Positions 8,181-17,342 are shown, counted from the first letter of the stretch. The stretch is 64,000 nucleotides of DNA from Mycolicibacterium novocastrense (GCF_001570485.1 NZ_BCTA01000069.1:62001-126000); one strand, 5' to 3'. Numbers and translations are program-made. The notes: generated from the letters alone by a model not told the origin.

Positions 8181-9064
8181 CCACAATGCAGTACACCTGC
8201 GCGGTGCCGATGTGCCAGATCGACCAACTCATCGACATCGCCAGGACCGCTGAGGAAGTCGGCTTCACCTCGATCGCGTTGCCGGACTCCATCTTCTACA
8301 TGGAGAAGCAGTCGGCGGACTACCCGTACACCCCGGACGGCTCCCGGATGTGGGACGAGAACACCCCGTGGGTGGACCCGCTGATCGCCGCCGGCGCGAT
8401 GGGTGCGGTGACGTCGAAGCTGCGCTTCTACACCAACGTGATGAAGTTGGGCTCGCGCAACCCGCTGCTGCTGGCGCGTCAGGTCGGCTCGGTGGCCAAC
8501 CTGACCAACAACCGGTTCGGTTTCGGCGTCGGAATCGGCTGGGCACCGGAGGAGTTCGAATGGTGTGGCCAGCCCTATGCCAAACGCGGCAAGCGGGTCG
8601 ACGAGATGATCGAGGTGATCAAGCTCGTGCTGGCCGGCGGCATGGTCGAGTTCCACGGCGAGTTCTACGACTTCGACAAGCTGCAGATGAGCCCGGCGCC
8701 CACCGAGCCGGTTCCGTTCTACGTCGGCGGCCACACCGACGTCGCGCTCAGGCGCGCGGCACGTGTCGGTGACGGGTGGACCAGCGCGATGATGACCGGC
8801 GAACAGTTGGCCGAGACGATCGCCAAACTGAAGGCGCTGCTCGCCGAATACGGCCGCGCCGACGACCCATTCGAGTTCCAGGCGGTCTGCATCGACAAGT
8901 TCGGCGTCGACGGCCACCGCGAACTCGCCGAATCCGGTGTCACCGACAACATCGTGATGCCGTGGGTGTTCGAGGGACTGGGCTTCGACGCCCCACTGCA
9001 ACCCAAGCTCGACTCGATGAAGCGTTTTGCCGAGACCTACATCCACTCGGGTTGGCAGAAGTGA
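8177..9064 (+). CDS. LLM-class F420-dependent oxidoreductase in the ltp operon
   Basis: 295 residues, luciferase-like monooxygenase fold: YTCAVPMCQIDQLIDIARTA at the start, FGFGVGIGWAPEEFEWCG and VPFYVGGHTDVALRRAARVG are typical of F420-dependent members. It is fourth in the operon, coupled to ltp3 by ATGA and to the next gene by GTGA. I know of no counterpart at this position in M. tuberculosis. It may reduce a double bond or carbonyl in a branched-sterol intermediate; that is inference from context. Confidence 0.8.
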   Translation: MTTMQYTCAVPMCQIDQLIDIARTAEEVGFTSIALPDSIFYMEKQSADYPYTPDGSRMWDENTPWVDPLIAAGAMGAVTSKLRFYTNVMKLGSRNPLLLARQVGSVANLTNNRFGFGVGIGWAPEEFEWCGQPYAKRGKRVDEMIEVIKLVLAGGMVEFHGEFYDFDKLQMSPAPTEPVPFYVGGHTDVALRRAARVGDGWTSAMMTGEQLAETIAKLKALLAEYGRADDPFEFQAVCIDKFGVDGHRELAESGVTDNIVMPWVFEGLGFDAPLQPKLDSMKRFAETYIHSGWQK

Positions 9065-9477
9065 GCGTCACCAATCCCGATGCACCGGTTCACCTGGCGG
9101 GCAAGCGATCCCGCGAGGCGGCAATCGCCCACGACAAGCAGGCCTGGCTGGACAACTTCGCCGACGACGCGGTCGTCGAGGATCCGATCGGACCGTCACA
9201 CTTCGACCCGGAGGGCAAAGGCCACCGCGGCAAGGAAGCGATCGCCAAGTTCTACGACACCGCGATCGCGCCCAGCGAACTGCAGTTCAACTTCGTCGAG
9301 ACGTTCCAGTGCGGTAACGAGGAAGCCAACGTCGGCTCGATCGTGATCCGGTCCGCCGGCTACGAGGTGACCGCCGAGGGCGTGTTCACCTACCGCGTCA
9401 ACGACGAGGGCAAGCTCGTCGCGCTGCGCGCATACTGGGAGCTGGACCGCGCCACCGCGAGCGCGCGAAAGATCTAG
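9061..9477 (+). CDS. Ketosteroid isomerase-like (NTF2-fold) protein
   Basis: 138 residues aligning well with classical delta5-3-ketosteroid isomerase around FADDAVVEDPIG, GKEAIAKFYDTAI and DEGKLVALRAYW. The catalytic base is conserved as Asp41 (Asp38 of the Comamonas enzyme). The two oxyanion-hole residues are not: the Tyr14 position is Ser17 and the Asp99 position is Phe by my alignment. It may bind or isomerise a steroid with altered chemistry. Start GTG overlaps the upstream stop; it is last in the ltp operon and its stop overlaps the convergent MOSC gene by four bases. Confidence 0.78.
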   Translation: MSVTNPDAPVHLAGKRSREAAIAHDKQAWLDNFADDAVVEDPIGPSHFDPEGKGHRGKEAIAKFYDTAIAPSELQFNFVETFQCGNEEANVGSIVIRSAGYEVTAEGVFTYRVNDEGKLVALRAYWELDRATASARKI

Positions 9478-10460
9478 CGGCCGAAGCGGTCCGCAGCCGA
9501 GGTGGCCAGGCTGAAGGTGAACCGCTTCGCTCGCCTGACCGCGTCGGTGAGGGCGCGTTTGGGTGCTGCCGCGGCACGGAGCTCGACCGCGTCACCCACG
9601 CGCGCGGCGCCCGCGGTATCCACCCAGCAGTAGCTGCCCAGGCATCGCTGCGCCCGTTCGGCGACGGCCTTGGTGATGCGGCGGTCGACCTCGAGGCCCG
9701 GTTGCGCACGGCTCGGGACGACGCAGCGGATGGTCGGCATCGTCACCTCGAGCACCGCACCGCCGACGGTGAGATGGCCGCCGATCCACTGCGCTTCGGG
9801 TAGGCCGTCGTCCGGATCCCGTAATGCGAGAAGCACATTCGGCCGAAACCGGCGCACGTCGAGCGGATCCCCGTCGACCTCTGCACCGACTGTCGACAGA
9901 CTCGTGACGCTCAGCACGTGGACCGGCGCCAGGTCGACGAACATCCCCGGCGGCGTCGAGAACCGGGCGAACATGGCGAGGTCGGCGATCCGGAACATCG
10001 AGACATCAGGCAACCTTTCACCGTCACCGACCCCGAAATCGGTGCGCAGCGAGGCGATCGACGCGTTGTCTCGTTCGTGCTTGCTCAATCGGTGCAGGCT
10101 GGTGTCCTCGGCCGGCGGCAGTGCGGTCAGCCGCATGTCACGTCCGGCCAACTCCGACAGCTTCGCGTTCACCGCGTCGTCGCTGCTGGACAGTTCACTT
10201 CCGTCCGGAAAGGTGATCACCACATCGGGCACCTTGCCCGGACCCGCATCCGGCGGCAGCGGAGCGGCGTACCGTGCCGTCGCGTTCAGCAGCGCGGGGA
10301 TGCGGCGCGCCGAGGCGGTCACGTCGCGCTCCAGATCGCGAACCGCCCAGAGCCGATCGCCGAGAACTCCGCGTTGTCCGATATCGACACTGTCGACGCG
10401 TTCGCCGCCCAGCGACTTCACCGGGTAGCGCCACAGTTCGGCAACCTCGCCGATCATCAT
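9474..10460 (-). CDS. MOSC domain-containing protein (mARC-like)
   Basis: 328 residues: N-terminal MOSC beta-barrel domain (GEVAELWRYPVKSLGGE) and C-terminal MOSC domain with the conserved Cys in TIRCVVPSRAQPG, the likely molybdenum-cofactor ligand. Relatives reduce N-hydroxylated compounds or carry sulphur; the substrate cannot be told. Two adjacent ATG codons (10460 and 10457) are possible starts. It is not part of the sterol operon: it converges on it with overlapping stop codons. Confidence 0.82.
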   Translation of the reverse strand: MMIGEVAELWRYPVKSLGGERVDSVDIGQRGVLGDRLWAVRDLERDVTASARRIPALLNATARYAAPLPPDAGPGKVPDVVITFPDGSELSSSDDAVNAKLSELAGRDMRLTALPPAEDTSLHRLSKHERDNASIASLRTDFGVGDGERLPDVSMFRIADLAMFARFSTPPGMFVDLAPVHVLSVTSLSTVGAEVDGDPLDVRRFRPNVLLALRDPDDGLPEAQWIGGHLTVGGAVLEVTMPTIRCVVPSRAQPGLEVDRRITKAVAERAQRCLGSYCWVDTAGAARVGDAVELRAAAAPKRALTDAVRRAKRFTFSLATSAADRFGR

Positions 10461-10538
10461 GGGCGCCAGGCTACCGCCAACCGGTTCGGTCGCAGACCTG
10501 CATCCAGCGCATACGGCGAATTCAGTACGTTCGTTGTC

Positions 10539-11231
10539 GTGCTCTCGACACGAATGCGACGTCCGGATGCGTTGATTGAACGCGGCCGACTCACCATCAC
10601 GAAGTCGATGTCCGCCGCGGCGGTGGCGGCTGCCATCTGCGCCGCCACTGTCGGCTGTGACGCCACGACCGGCCCCGTCCCGAACACGGGCACCGCAAGC
10701 CCGACCACCTCGCCTACCGCCTCTCCGGCGCCTGCCACCACGACCACCGGCACCGACCAGCCGGACGCGGCCTTCGATTACAGCCGCCTCCTGCTGCAGG
10801 CGTCCGATCTCAGCGACGCCGAGGACACCTTCACCGTTGCGTCGACGAACCCGGCGCCGGGAGGGTTACCTGGTTCGAGCGCCCTGTTCGTCAACCAGGA
10901 CGACACCCGTGCGATCTCCAACACGGTCGTGATCTACCCGGACGCCGAAACCGCAACCAGAACGCTGCGCGAGGCCATACCCAAACTCGACCAGGTGGTC
11001 GTCAACGCGACACCGCGGCCGGTCCCGGTCGGCACCGACGGCACCATCGCCGTCGGCGAGTCCGTCGATCGCAGCAAGGCGGTCACGCTGGTGCTGTTCA
11101 CGCAGGGGCCGGCGCTGGTACGCCTGGAATTCCAGAGCGCTCAAGGGGACGCCCCCACCGAAGAATTCGTGATCAACATCGGCAAGATGCAGAACGTCGC
11201 CCTTCGCGTCGGACTGCCGGAACCGCAGTAG
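10539..11231 (+). CDS. Putative lipoprotein, function unknown
   Basis: 230 residues. The N-terminus is basic, followed by a hydrophobic stretch and the lipobox ATVGC, so it is probably a lipid-anchored exported protein. A Thr/Pro/Ser-rich linker follows, then a folded domain of about 150 residues without a family I recognise. The GTG at 10539 is preferred because TACGTT at 10526-10531 could be a -10 box giving a leaderless transcript; ATG codons at 10554 and 10608 are alternatives. It occupies the place of the membrane protein Rv3524 between the ltp operon and the carbonic anhydrase gene and may be its counterpart. Confidence 0.68.
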   Translation: MLSTRMRRPDALIERGRLTITKSMSAAAVAAAICAATVGCDATTGPVPNTGTASPTTSPTASPAPATTTTGTDQPDAAFDYSRLLLQASDLSDAEDTFTVASTNPAPGGLPGSSALFVNQDDTRAISNTVVIYPDAETATRTLREAIPKLDQVVVNATPRPVPVGTDGTIAVGESVDRSKAVTLVLFTQGPALVRLEFQSAQGDAPTEEFVINIGKMQNVALRVGLPEPQ

Positions 11232-11762
11232 TCACTCTTCGACGGGCTGCAGACCCGTCGAGTAGCGGCGGGCCAACTCCTGGTACGCGCCGGGATTGGT
11301 GTTCACCCACATCTCCGCGCCGGTGCCCGCGATCGGGCCACGCACCTTCGCGGGCGCACCGGTCACCAGCACTTCGTCGGGAATCTTCGTGCCGCCGACG
11401 ACGAGCGAATGCGCCGCGATCAGGGTGCGCGCACCGATGACCGCGCCGTCGAGCACCGTGCAGTGGTTGGCCAGCACCGCCTCCGCGCCGATGTGCGCAC
11501 CGTGCACGACGCACGCGTGGGCGACCGTGGCGCCGGGTCCGACGTCCACCGGAATGCCGGGCGGGGCGTGCAGCACGCAGCAGTCCTGCACGTTGGCGCC
11601 CTCGCGGATCACGATCGGGGCGAAGTCGGCCCGCAGGACCGCGTTGAACCACACCGACGCCCCCGCCTCGACGTGCACGTCACCCACCAGCGTGGCCGTC
11701 GGCGCGATGAACGCGTCCGGATCGATCGTCGGTGCGCGCCCCTCGAACGAGTACAACGGCAT
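11232..11762 (-). CDS. Gamma-type carbonic anhydrase family protein (Rv3525c)
   Basis: 176 residues of left-handed beta-helix hexapeptide repeats (about residues 12-135). The three zinc-ligand histidines of the gamma carbonic anhydrase family are in place: His65, His82 and His87 (VLH; AHACVVH). Conserved VWFNAVLRAD and NVQD are also present. Many members have weak or no measured hydration activity, so the reaction is uncertain. It is convergent with the lipoprotein gene, with no gap. Confidence 0.85.
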   Translation of the reverse strand: MPLYSFEGRAPTIDPDAFIAPTATLVGDVHVEAGASVWFNAVLRADFAPIVIREGANVQDCCVLHAPPGIPVDVGPGATVAHACVVHGAHIGAEAVLANHCTVLDGAVIGARTLIAAHSLVVGGTKIPDEVLVTGAPAKVRGPIAGTGAEMWVNTNPGAYQELARRYSTGLQPVEE

Positions 11763-11850
11763 CGTTTGGTTATACCCCTAGTTGACCCCCGATGAGCGCT
11801 TCACGGGGAGGCGAATTACCTGCATAGATTGCGTGGAGAGCGGGAAAAAC

Positions 11851-11864
11851 TGTAACGTGTTCTA
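11851..11864. promoter_or_regulatory. KstR operator before kshA
   Basis: TGTAACGTGTTCTA, full match to TnnAACnnGTTnnA, 29 bases before the kshA GTG. The ribosome-binding sequence GGGAGG follows before the start. Confidence 0.87.
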
Positions 11865-11893
11865 GTTAGAGACACAGAAGCGGGAGGCCCACC

Positions 11894-13057
11894 GTGACTA
11901 CCAACAGTGCGGGAATTCGTGAGATCGACACCGGCGCCCTGCCCGACCGGTACGCCCGGGGTTGGCATTGCCTGGGCCCGGTGGAGAACTACCGGGACGG
12001 CAAGCCGCACGGCATCGAGATCTTCGGCACCATGCTGGTGGTCTTCGCCGATTCACACGGCGATCTGAAAGTGCTCGACGGCTACTGCCGGCACATGGGC
12101 GGGAACCTCGCCCAGGGCACGATCAAGGGCGACGAGGTCGCCTGCCCGTTCCACGACTGGCGCTGGGGCGGCGACGGCAAGTGCAAGCTGGTGCCCTACG
12201 CCAAGCGGACACCGCGATTGGCCCGCACCCGTGCCTGGGAGACCGACGTTCGCGGCGGGCTGTTGTTCGTCTGGCACGACCACGAGGGCAACCCGCCCCA
12301 GCCCGAGGTCCGGATCCCCGACATCCCGGAGTTCGAGAGCGACGAGTGGACCGACTGGAAGTGGAACTCGATCCTGATCGAGAACGCCAACTGCCGGGAG
12401 ATCATCGACAACGTCACCGACATGGCGCACTTCTTCTACATCCACTACGGCTTGCCGACGTACTTCAAGAACGTCTTCGAAGGCCATATCGCGTCGCAGT
12501 ATCTGCACAACGTGGGCCGGCCCGACATCAACGACATGGGCACCACCTACGGTGAGGCGCACCTCGACTCGGAGGCGTCGTATTTCGGCCCGTCGTTCAT
12601 GATCAACTGGCTGCACAACAACTACGGCGGCTACAAAGCCGAGTCGATCCTGATCAACTGCCACTACCCCGTCACGCAGAACTCGTTCATGTTGCAGTGG
12701 GGCGTCATCGTCGAGAAGCCCAAGGGCCTCGACGAGAAGATGACGGAGAAGCTCGCCAACACGTTCACCGAGGGTGTCAGCAAGGGCTTCCTTCAGGACG
12801 TGGAGATCTGGAAGCACAAGACCCGCATCGACAACCCGCTGCTCGTCGAGGAGGACGGCGCGGTGTACCAGATGCGCCGGTGGTATCAGCAGTTCTACGT
12901 CGACGTCGCCGACATCACCCCGGACATGACCGACCGCTTCGAGATCGAGGTCGACACCACGGCGGCCAACGAGAAGTGGCATGTCGAGGTCGAGGAGAAC
13001 CTCAAGCGTCAGGCAGAAGAGAAGGACGAGAAGGAAAGAGCCGAGCAGAAGTCGTGA
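11894..13057 (+). CDS. kshA: 3-Ketosteroid 9alpha-hydroxylase, oxygenase subunit KshA
   Basis: 387 residues. Rieske non-haem iron oxygenase that hydroxylates C9 of androstenedione-type steroids; with KstD this opens ring B. Rieske cluster ligands: Cys65, His67, Cys84, His87. Mononuclear iron ligands: His179 and His184 in TDMAHFFYIH, with a downstream Asp expected. GTG start with GGGAGG seven bases upstream. The reductase KshB is not in the window. It is coupled by GTGA overlap to the Rv3527-like gene. Confidence 0.95.
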   Translation: MTTNSAGIREIDTGALPDRYARGWHCLGPVENYRDGKPHGIEIFGTMLVVFADSHGDLKVLDGYCRHMGGNLAQGTIKGDEVACPFHDWRWGGDGKCKLVPYAKRTPRLARTRAWETDVRGGLLFVWHDHEGNPPQPEVRIPDIPEFESDEWTDWKWNSILIENANCREIIDNVTDMAHFFYIHYGLPTYFKNVFEGHIASQYLHNVGRPDINDMGTTYGEAHLDSEASYFGPSFMINWLHNNYGGYKAESILINCHYPVTQNSFMLQWGVIVEKPKGLDEKMTEKLANTFTEGVSKGFLQDVEIWKHKTRIDNPLLVEEDGAVYQMRRWYQQFYVDVADITPDMTDRFEIEVDTTAANEKWHVEVEENLKRQAEEKDEKERAEQKS

Positions 13058-13545
13058 CCGAAGACCGTAAGGCACCCGACGTCGACCAGATTGTCGGCCC
13101 CGCCGACGTCGACCGGCTGGCCCGGGCGATGCTGCTGCTGCACGGTGCGCATGATGACGACGACGACGGCCATGGTCACGGCCACGGCGGGTTGGGGCCC
13201 GAAATCACCTCCAAGGCACCCTCTTTCGGTGGTGAGCGCGCGGCGGCACTGCGGGAGGCCACCCAGCGGGACCGCGAACGGTATCTGAGGTCGGGCCTGG
13301 TATCCGTCGACTGCCGCTTCTGCCATGTCTCGGTGGACGTCAAGAAGCTGGGACCGGCTCACACCTCGGTGCAGTGGAACACCGAGGCATCGCGGCGGTG
13401 TGCGTACTTCACCGAGATCCGGGAATCCGGCGGCGACCCCGCGCGCGCCAAGGCCTGCCCCCGGCTGGCCGACAGCATCAAGCACGCCGTGGCCGAGGGA
13501 TGCCTGGAAGAGATCTCCTCGGCCCCCTCTCCCGGCGACGGCTAG
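13054..13545 (+). CDS. Conserved hypothetical His/Asp-rich protein (Rv3527 family)
   Basis: 163 residues coupled to kshA by a GTGA overlap. Residues 33-45 are a metal-binding-like run of Asp and His (DDDDDGHGHGHGG). Further on, CRFCH (about residue 88) and two more cysteines (RRCAYF, AKACPRL) could bind a metal or an iron-sulphur cluster. No named domain is recognised. Coupling suggests a role with KshA, for example metal or cluster supply or electron transfer; this is inference. Confidence 0.72.
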   Translation: MTEDRKAPDVDQIVGPADVDRLARAMLLLHGAHDDDDDGHGHGHGGLGPEITSKAPSFGGERAAALREATQRDRERYLRSGLVSVDCRFCHVSVDVKKLGPAHTSVQWNTEASRRCAYFTEIRESGGDPARAKACPRLADSIKHAVAEGCLEEISSAPSPGDG

Positions 13546-13582
13546 ATATCCCGAGCGCGAGGCCGTCGTAAAGTGCTCTGAT

Positions 13583-14221
13583 ATGCGCTGCGTTGCGGTC
13601 ACTTTCTGTCTGTTCGCGGTGACTGCCTGCACGCGCGTGGTGGACAGTCCGCAGCCGGCGCCCGAACCGCCGGTCGCCCCGATCACCGCCGGACAGGTCG
13701 GCGACCTGCTGAGCCCCGACGTGACGAAGGGCGACGGCAACCTGTTCGTGACCGTCGACCCTGCCGAATGCGCGGGTGTGGCGCGTGAGGTGGACCCGCC
13801 GTTCATCGTCGATCACGATCCCGCGGCGTACGACGGCGGGCACTGGATGACCGTCAACGGCGCTCTCGACGTGTACGTCGAGGAGATGGTCGGCGTCTAC
13901 CGCGCCGATTTCGACGCCAAAGACGCGCTCGCACAGGCCAAGCACACCATCGACGCCTGTCAGGGCATGACCTTTCGGGTCACCAGCATGGCCGAACGCG
14001 AGTATGTCTTCGAGCTTCTGCCGCAAGTCGATTCCGGTTCCGCCGAGATCCTGCTGTGGTCGTTCAAAGGTGACACCTGGGCTTGCGACAGCGCTTTCGT
14101 GGCCGCGCACAACGCCGCGATCGAGATTTCGACGTGCGGTCCCGCGAACGGATACGACGTGCGGTCGCTGGCCGAGGACGCGCTCGAACGCATCGAGAAG
14201 TTGGCCAACACCACCGCCTGA
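13583..14221 (+). CDS. Lipoprotein with PknH-like extracellular sensor domain
   Basis: 212 residues. A short signal sequence ends at lipobox FAVTAC (Cys16). The rest resembles the PknH-type extracellular sensor domain of mycobacteria: four spaced cysteines (AECAGV, DACQGM, TWACDS, STCGPA) likely form two disulphides, and the last part has the WACDSAFVAAHNAAIEI segment. The ligand is unknown. ATG at 13583; TAAAGT at 13569-13574 may be a -10 for a near-leaderless transcript. It lies where M. tuberculosis has Rv3528c. Confidence 0.7.
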   Translation: MRCVAVTFCLFAVTACTRVVDSPQPAPEPPVAPITAGQVGDLLSPDVTKGDGNLFVTVDPAECAGVAREVDPPFIVDHDPAAYDGGHWMTVNGALDVYVEEMVGVYRADFDAKDALAQAKHTIDACQGMTFRVTSMAEREYVFELLPQVDSGSAEILLWSFKGDTWACDSAFVAAHNAAIEISTCGPANGYDVRSLAEDALERIEKLANTTA

Positions 14222-15364
14222 CTACAGCCCCTTGAAGCGCTCCTTGACCTCGTCGTCGGTGAGGCCGTAGTCGGCCAGCGAGTAGGTGTGCTTGGGTGCC
14301 CGCGGACCCTTCTTGCTCTCTTCGTGGGTCGCGGTCGCCGCTTCACGCGCGGCATCGGTGAACTCGATCCCGAACGCGCGGTAGATGTCGGCGACGGCGC
14401 CGACGGGATCCTTGACCAGATCGAAGTAGTCGAGATCGTAGAACTGGGCCGGATCATGTTTGGCCCGTTCGGCGTTGAACAGTTGCAGTCCCCGCGACCA
14501 GGTCTCCAGCGAATCGCGTCCGATGGTCTGCCCGACGAACGTGTTGGACCAGCCCTCCGTGGTGTGCTGGGCCAGCGAGCACATCGACGCCATTATTGTC
14601 TCCGCTGGCCGGTGACACTGGATGACCAGCGCATCCGGATAGGTTTTGAACAGCGCGTCGAGCGCGAACAGGTGGCTCGGATTCTTCAGGACCCACCGCT
14701 TCTCGGGTTCGTTGAGCCCGATCAGCTGAAGGTTCTTGCGATGCCGCTGATAGGGCTTCGTCCAGTCCTGCTTCGCCAGCCACTGCGAATACGTCGGGAT
14801 GTGGGCCAACGTCTCGTAGGACACCGAATGCAGCGACTGGCGGAGCAGCTGCCAGCATTCCTCGACCTCGTCGGGAGTCATGTAGTGCAGCCCGGTGTAG
14901 TCGGGATTCTCCGCGTGCGCCTTGCTGAACTGGGCATCGAGTTGAGCGAAAACCGGGTTGTCGGACCAGGTTTCGCGGGGCGGCCGAGGCTGGGGAAACT
15001 CGGCCAGCCACAACTCGAGCCCCTGGTGGCGAGGGTCGGCGGCCAGGAGCCGATGAATGGCGGTGGTGCCGGTACGGGGCAGGCCCGTCACGAAGATCGG
15101 CTTTTCGATCACGACGTCGCCGTGCTGCGGGTGCTGCTTGAAAGCCGCTTCGGACACCAGCCGCGCGACCAGCGCGTTGCGCACGAAGAACCGTTGCATC
15201 TTGCTGCCGAATTCGGTGAGATCGGCGTCGCGGCGGTAGGAGGCGAGCAGCACTCCGAGTGCTTCGCGGTAGTTGTCGTCGTCGCTGCCGAAGTCGTCGA
15301 GGCCGCAGGCCTTGGTCGCCGACGCGTGCAGATCCTCGACCGTACCGACATCGGTGCGCGTCAC
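14222..15364 (-). CDS. Sulfotransferase-family protein (Rv3529c)
   Basis: 380 residues with the PAPS-binding P-loop-like motif VTGLPRTGTT at residues 92-101, and the second nucleotide-binding region around VIQCHRPAETIMAS. The acceptor is unknown. It is the last gene of a three-gene leftward operon led by a KstR site; its GTG start overlaps the stop of the SDR gene by four bases. Its place in the KstR regulon suggests steroid modification or signalling, but no sulphation step is known in the pathway. Confidence 0.82.
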   Translation of the reverse strand: MTRTDVGTVEDLHASATKACGLDDFGSDDDNYREALGVLLASYRRDADLTEFGSKMQRFFVRNALVARLVSEAAFKQHPQHGDVVIEKPIFVTGLPRTGTTAIHRLLAADPRHQGLELWLAEFPQPRPPRETWSDNPVFAQLDAQFSKAHAENPDYTGLHYMTPDEVEECWQLLRQSLHSVSYETLAHIPTYSQWLAKQDWTKPYQRHRKNLQLIGLNEPEKRWVLKNPSHLFALDALFKTYPDALVIQCHRPAETIMASMCSLAQHTTEGWSNTFVGQTIGRDSLETWSRGLQLFNAERAKHDPAQFYDLDYFDLVKDPVGAVADIYRAFGIEFTDAAREAATATHEESKKGPRAPKHTYSLADYGLTDDEVKERFKGL

Positions 15365-16143
15365 GCCTTGTACTCCCCACAGTTGACATCCAGCGCCTGG
15401 CCGGTGATTCCGCTGGACAGGTCGCTGGCCATGAACAGGATCGCCGAGGCCACCTCGTCCTCGGTGGGCAGCCGTTTGAGATCGGACGCGGCGGCGGTCG
15501 CCTTGTAGATCTCGTCGACGGTGGTCCCGTACTTGCCGGCCTGATGGTTGAAGTAGCTCTCCAGCGTGCCACCCCAGATATAGCCGGGCAGAATCGAATT
15601 CACCCGGATACCCTGTTCACCCAGTTCGGTGGCCAACGACTGCGACATCGCCAGCAGCGCCGACTTCGCCATCTTGTAGGCACCGTACTTGGCCTGCGAG
15701 TGACGCACCACCATCGAATTCACGTTCACGACGGATCCGTTGGCCTCGGCCAGCGCAGGCGTGAATCCCTGAATCAGCCGCAACGCGCCGAAGACGGTCA
15801 ACTCGATCGCATCGCGCATGTGCTCGAAAGTGGTGTTGGCCAACGGCTTCATCGACGGCACCCGAAACGCGTTGTTGATGAGCACGTCGACTTTGCCGTA
15901 CGCCTTCATCGTCTCGTCGACGAGATTGTTCACCTGCGCCTCGTCGGTGATGTCGGTGCCCACCGACAGCGCCCGCCTGCCCAGATCGGTGACCTGCTTG
16001 GCGACGTCCTCCAGCCGTTCTACGGTGCGGGCCGCCAGCACGAGGTCGGCGCCCTCCTGGGCACACCGGCGCGCGAGCGTGGTGCCCAGCGCGGGCCCGA
16101 CGCCGCTGATCACGACCACCTTGTCCTGCAGAAGACCCGACAT
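15361..16143 (-). CDS. Short-chain dehydrogenase/reductase (Rv3530c)
   Basis: 260 residues, SDR fold. The nucleotide-binding motif is atypical (SGVGPALG in place of TGxxxGxG). The catalytic pair Tyr-x3-Lys is in YGAYKMAKSA, preceded by the Ser of NVNSM. The probable substrate is a hydroxy- or oxo-steroid CoA. ATG at 16143 overlaps the upstream stop by one base (TGATG), so it is coupled to the Rv3531c-like gene. Confidence 0.84.
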   Translation of the reverse strand: MSGLLQDKVVVISGVGPALGTTLARRCAQEGADLVLAARTVERLEDVAKQVTDLGRRALSVGTDITDEAQVNNLVDETMKAYGKVDVLINNAFRVPSMKPLANTTFEHMRDAIELTVFGALRLIQGFTPALAEANGSVVNVNSMVVRHSQAKYGAYKMAKSALLAMSQSLATELGEQGIRVNSILPGYIWGGTLESYFNHQAGKYGTTVDEIYKATAAASDLKRLPTEDEVASAILFMASDLSSGITGQALDVNCGEYKA

Positions 16144-17270
16144 CAGCCCACCATCCTGTTCTGAATCTGCCGTTGCCGCAGTGCGATTCTGGCACGCCAG
16201 TCGTCGTCGGAGATCTTGTTGCTGTCGTGGTACGGCAGCGCGGCGGCGACCTTGTCCACGTCGAGGACCTCGACCGTCGGACCGTCGGCCTCGGTGAGCG
16301 CACGCGACAGGCGCTGCCAGCGGAACTGCAGATATCCCTTGCGATGGCCGAGCGTCTCGCACCAGTTCGTGACACCGGGGTTGGCGTCGGAGACGACGAT
16401 GCGGATCTTGTTGTCCGGATCCGCCTGTGCCTGTGTCCCGTTCAGCGACGTCTGGTGGTTGATGTAATCCAGCGAGATGTACCAGAGGCTGCCGAGCTGG
16501 AACCCGAGATACGGCGCGTCGCTGACCGGCACTGTGATGATCATGGCCTGATCCGGTGCCAGGTCGAAGTGGCCGACCGACGAGTACTGCGTTGCCAGTC
16601 CGCCCGGTGTGAGCCTCGGCGCGGTCAGCGTGTTGACCGGCAGGGTGTTGTAGAACCACTGCGGGAACTGCAGCCACGTCTTGACCCGTTGCACCAGTTG
16701 CTTTCCGGCCACCGCATAGCGCTTCTCGATGAGCTCCTTGGTCAGCGGCGGCGGTGCGGTGCCTGCGGTGTCGGTGCGCGCGATGCTGATGTAGCCGCGC
16801 TGTGCCGACCAGTCGTTGTAGACCTCGCGAACCACCAACTGCGCCGGGCTGTCCGGGGTGAAGCGCCACTCGTAGGTGCCGTCTTCGGCGATGTCGAGTT
16901 CGCGGTCGTCGAACGCGGCCTGGCTCGGTGGGACGTTGTCGTCGGTGTACTCGCCGCCGAGCATCTGGAAAGCCAGGTCCGTCGTGGTTCCTCGCTTACC
17001 GGTGACGACGTACTCGTGACCGGCCTGAACGCGGGTGCCGAAGTAGAGGGCGTCCGGATTGTCGAGGCCCATCTTCGTGAACGGCCCGGTCCCGGACTGC
17101 ATGAACGGATGGTCGCGGTCGTAGTCGAACGCCAGGTGAGTGCAGGCGGCGACGCATCCGGCGAGGTACTGCAGACCCTCGAGCAGGTCGGCTTCGGACT
17201 CGATGAACGGCGCGGTGGACACGAGGTGCTCGGCTTCGGCGATCGCGTCGATCAGTGGCTGTGAGTACAC
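16143..17270 (-). CDS. Conserved protein, Rv3531c family, function unknown
   Basis: 375 residues; leading gene of the KstR-controlled leftward operon with the SDR and sulfotransferase-like genes. It starts with GTG 10 bases after the operator. No signal peptide or membrane helix is seen. The C-terminal half (HFDLAPDQAMIITVPVSDAP, SLWYISLDY) looks like the DUF1214-type beta-sandwich often seen in mycobacteria; I am not certain. No catalytic motif is identified. Confidence 0.78.
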   Translation of the reverse strand: MYSQPLIDAIAEAEHLVSTAPFIESEADLLEGLQYLAGCVAACTHLAFDYDRDHPFMQSGTGPFTKMGLDNPDALYFGTRVQAGHEYVVTGKRGTTTDLAFQMLGGEYTDDNVPPSQAAFDDRELDIAEDGTYEWRFTPDSPAQLVVREVYNDWSAQRGYISIARTDTAGTAPPPLTKELIEKRYAVAGKQLVQRVKTWLQFPQWFYNTLPVNTLTAPRLTPGGLATQYSSVGHFDLAPDQAMIITVPVSDAPYLGFQLGSLWYISLDYINHQTSLNGTQAQADPDNKIRIVVSDANPGVTNWCETLGHRKGYLQFRWQRLSRALTEADGPTVEVLDVDKVAAALPYHDSNKISDDDWRARIALRQRQIQNRMVG

Positions 17271-17280
17271 ACTGCGAAAC

Positions 17281-17294
17281 TAGAACGCGTTCTA
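17281..17294. promoter_or_regulatory. KstR operator, perfect palindrome
   Basis: TAGAACGCGTTCTA is fully self-complementary and matches the consensus completely. It lies ten bases from the GTG of the Rv3531c-like gene and 60 bases from the IclR gene. Confidence 0.9.
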
Positions 17295-17342
17295 CCGGTA
17301 GTCAATATATCGACCGGTACGGTACATATATGGAACGTCAAG

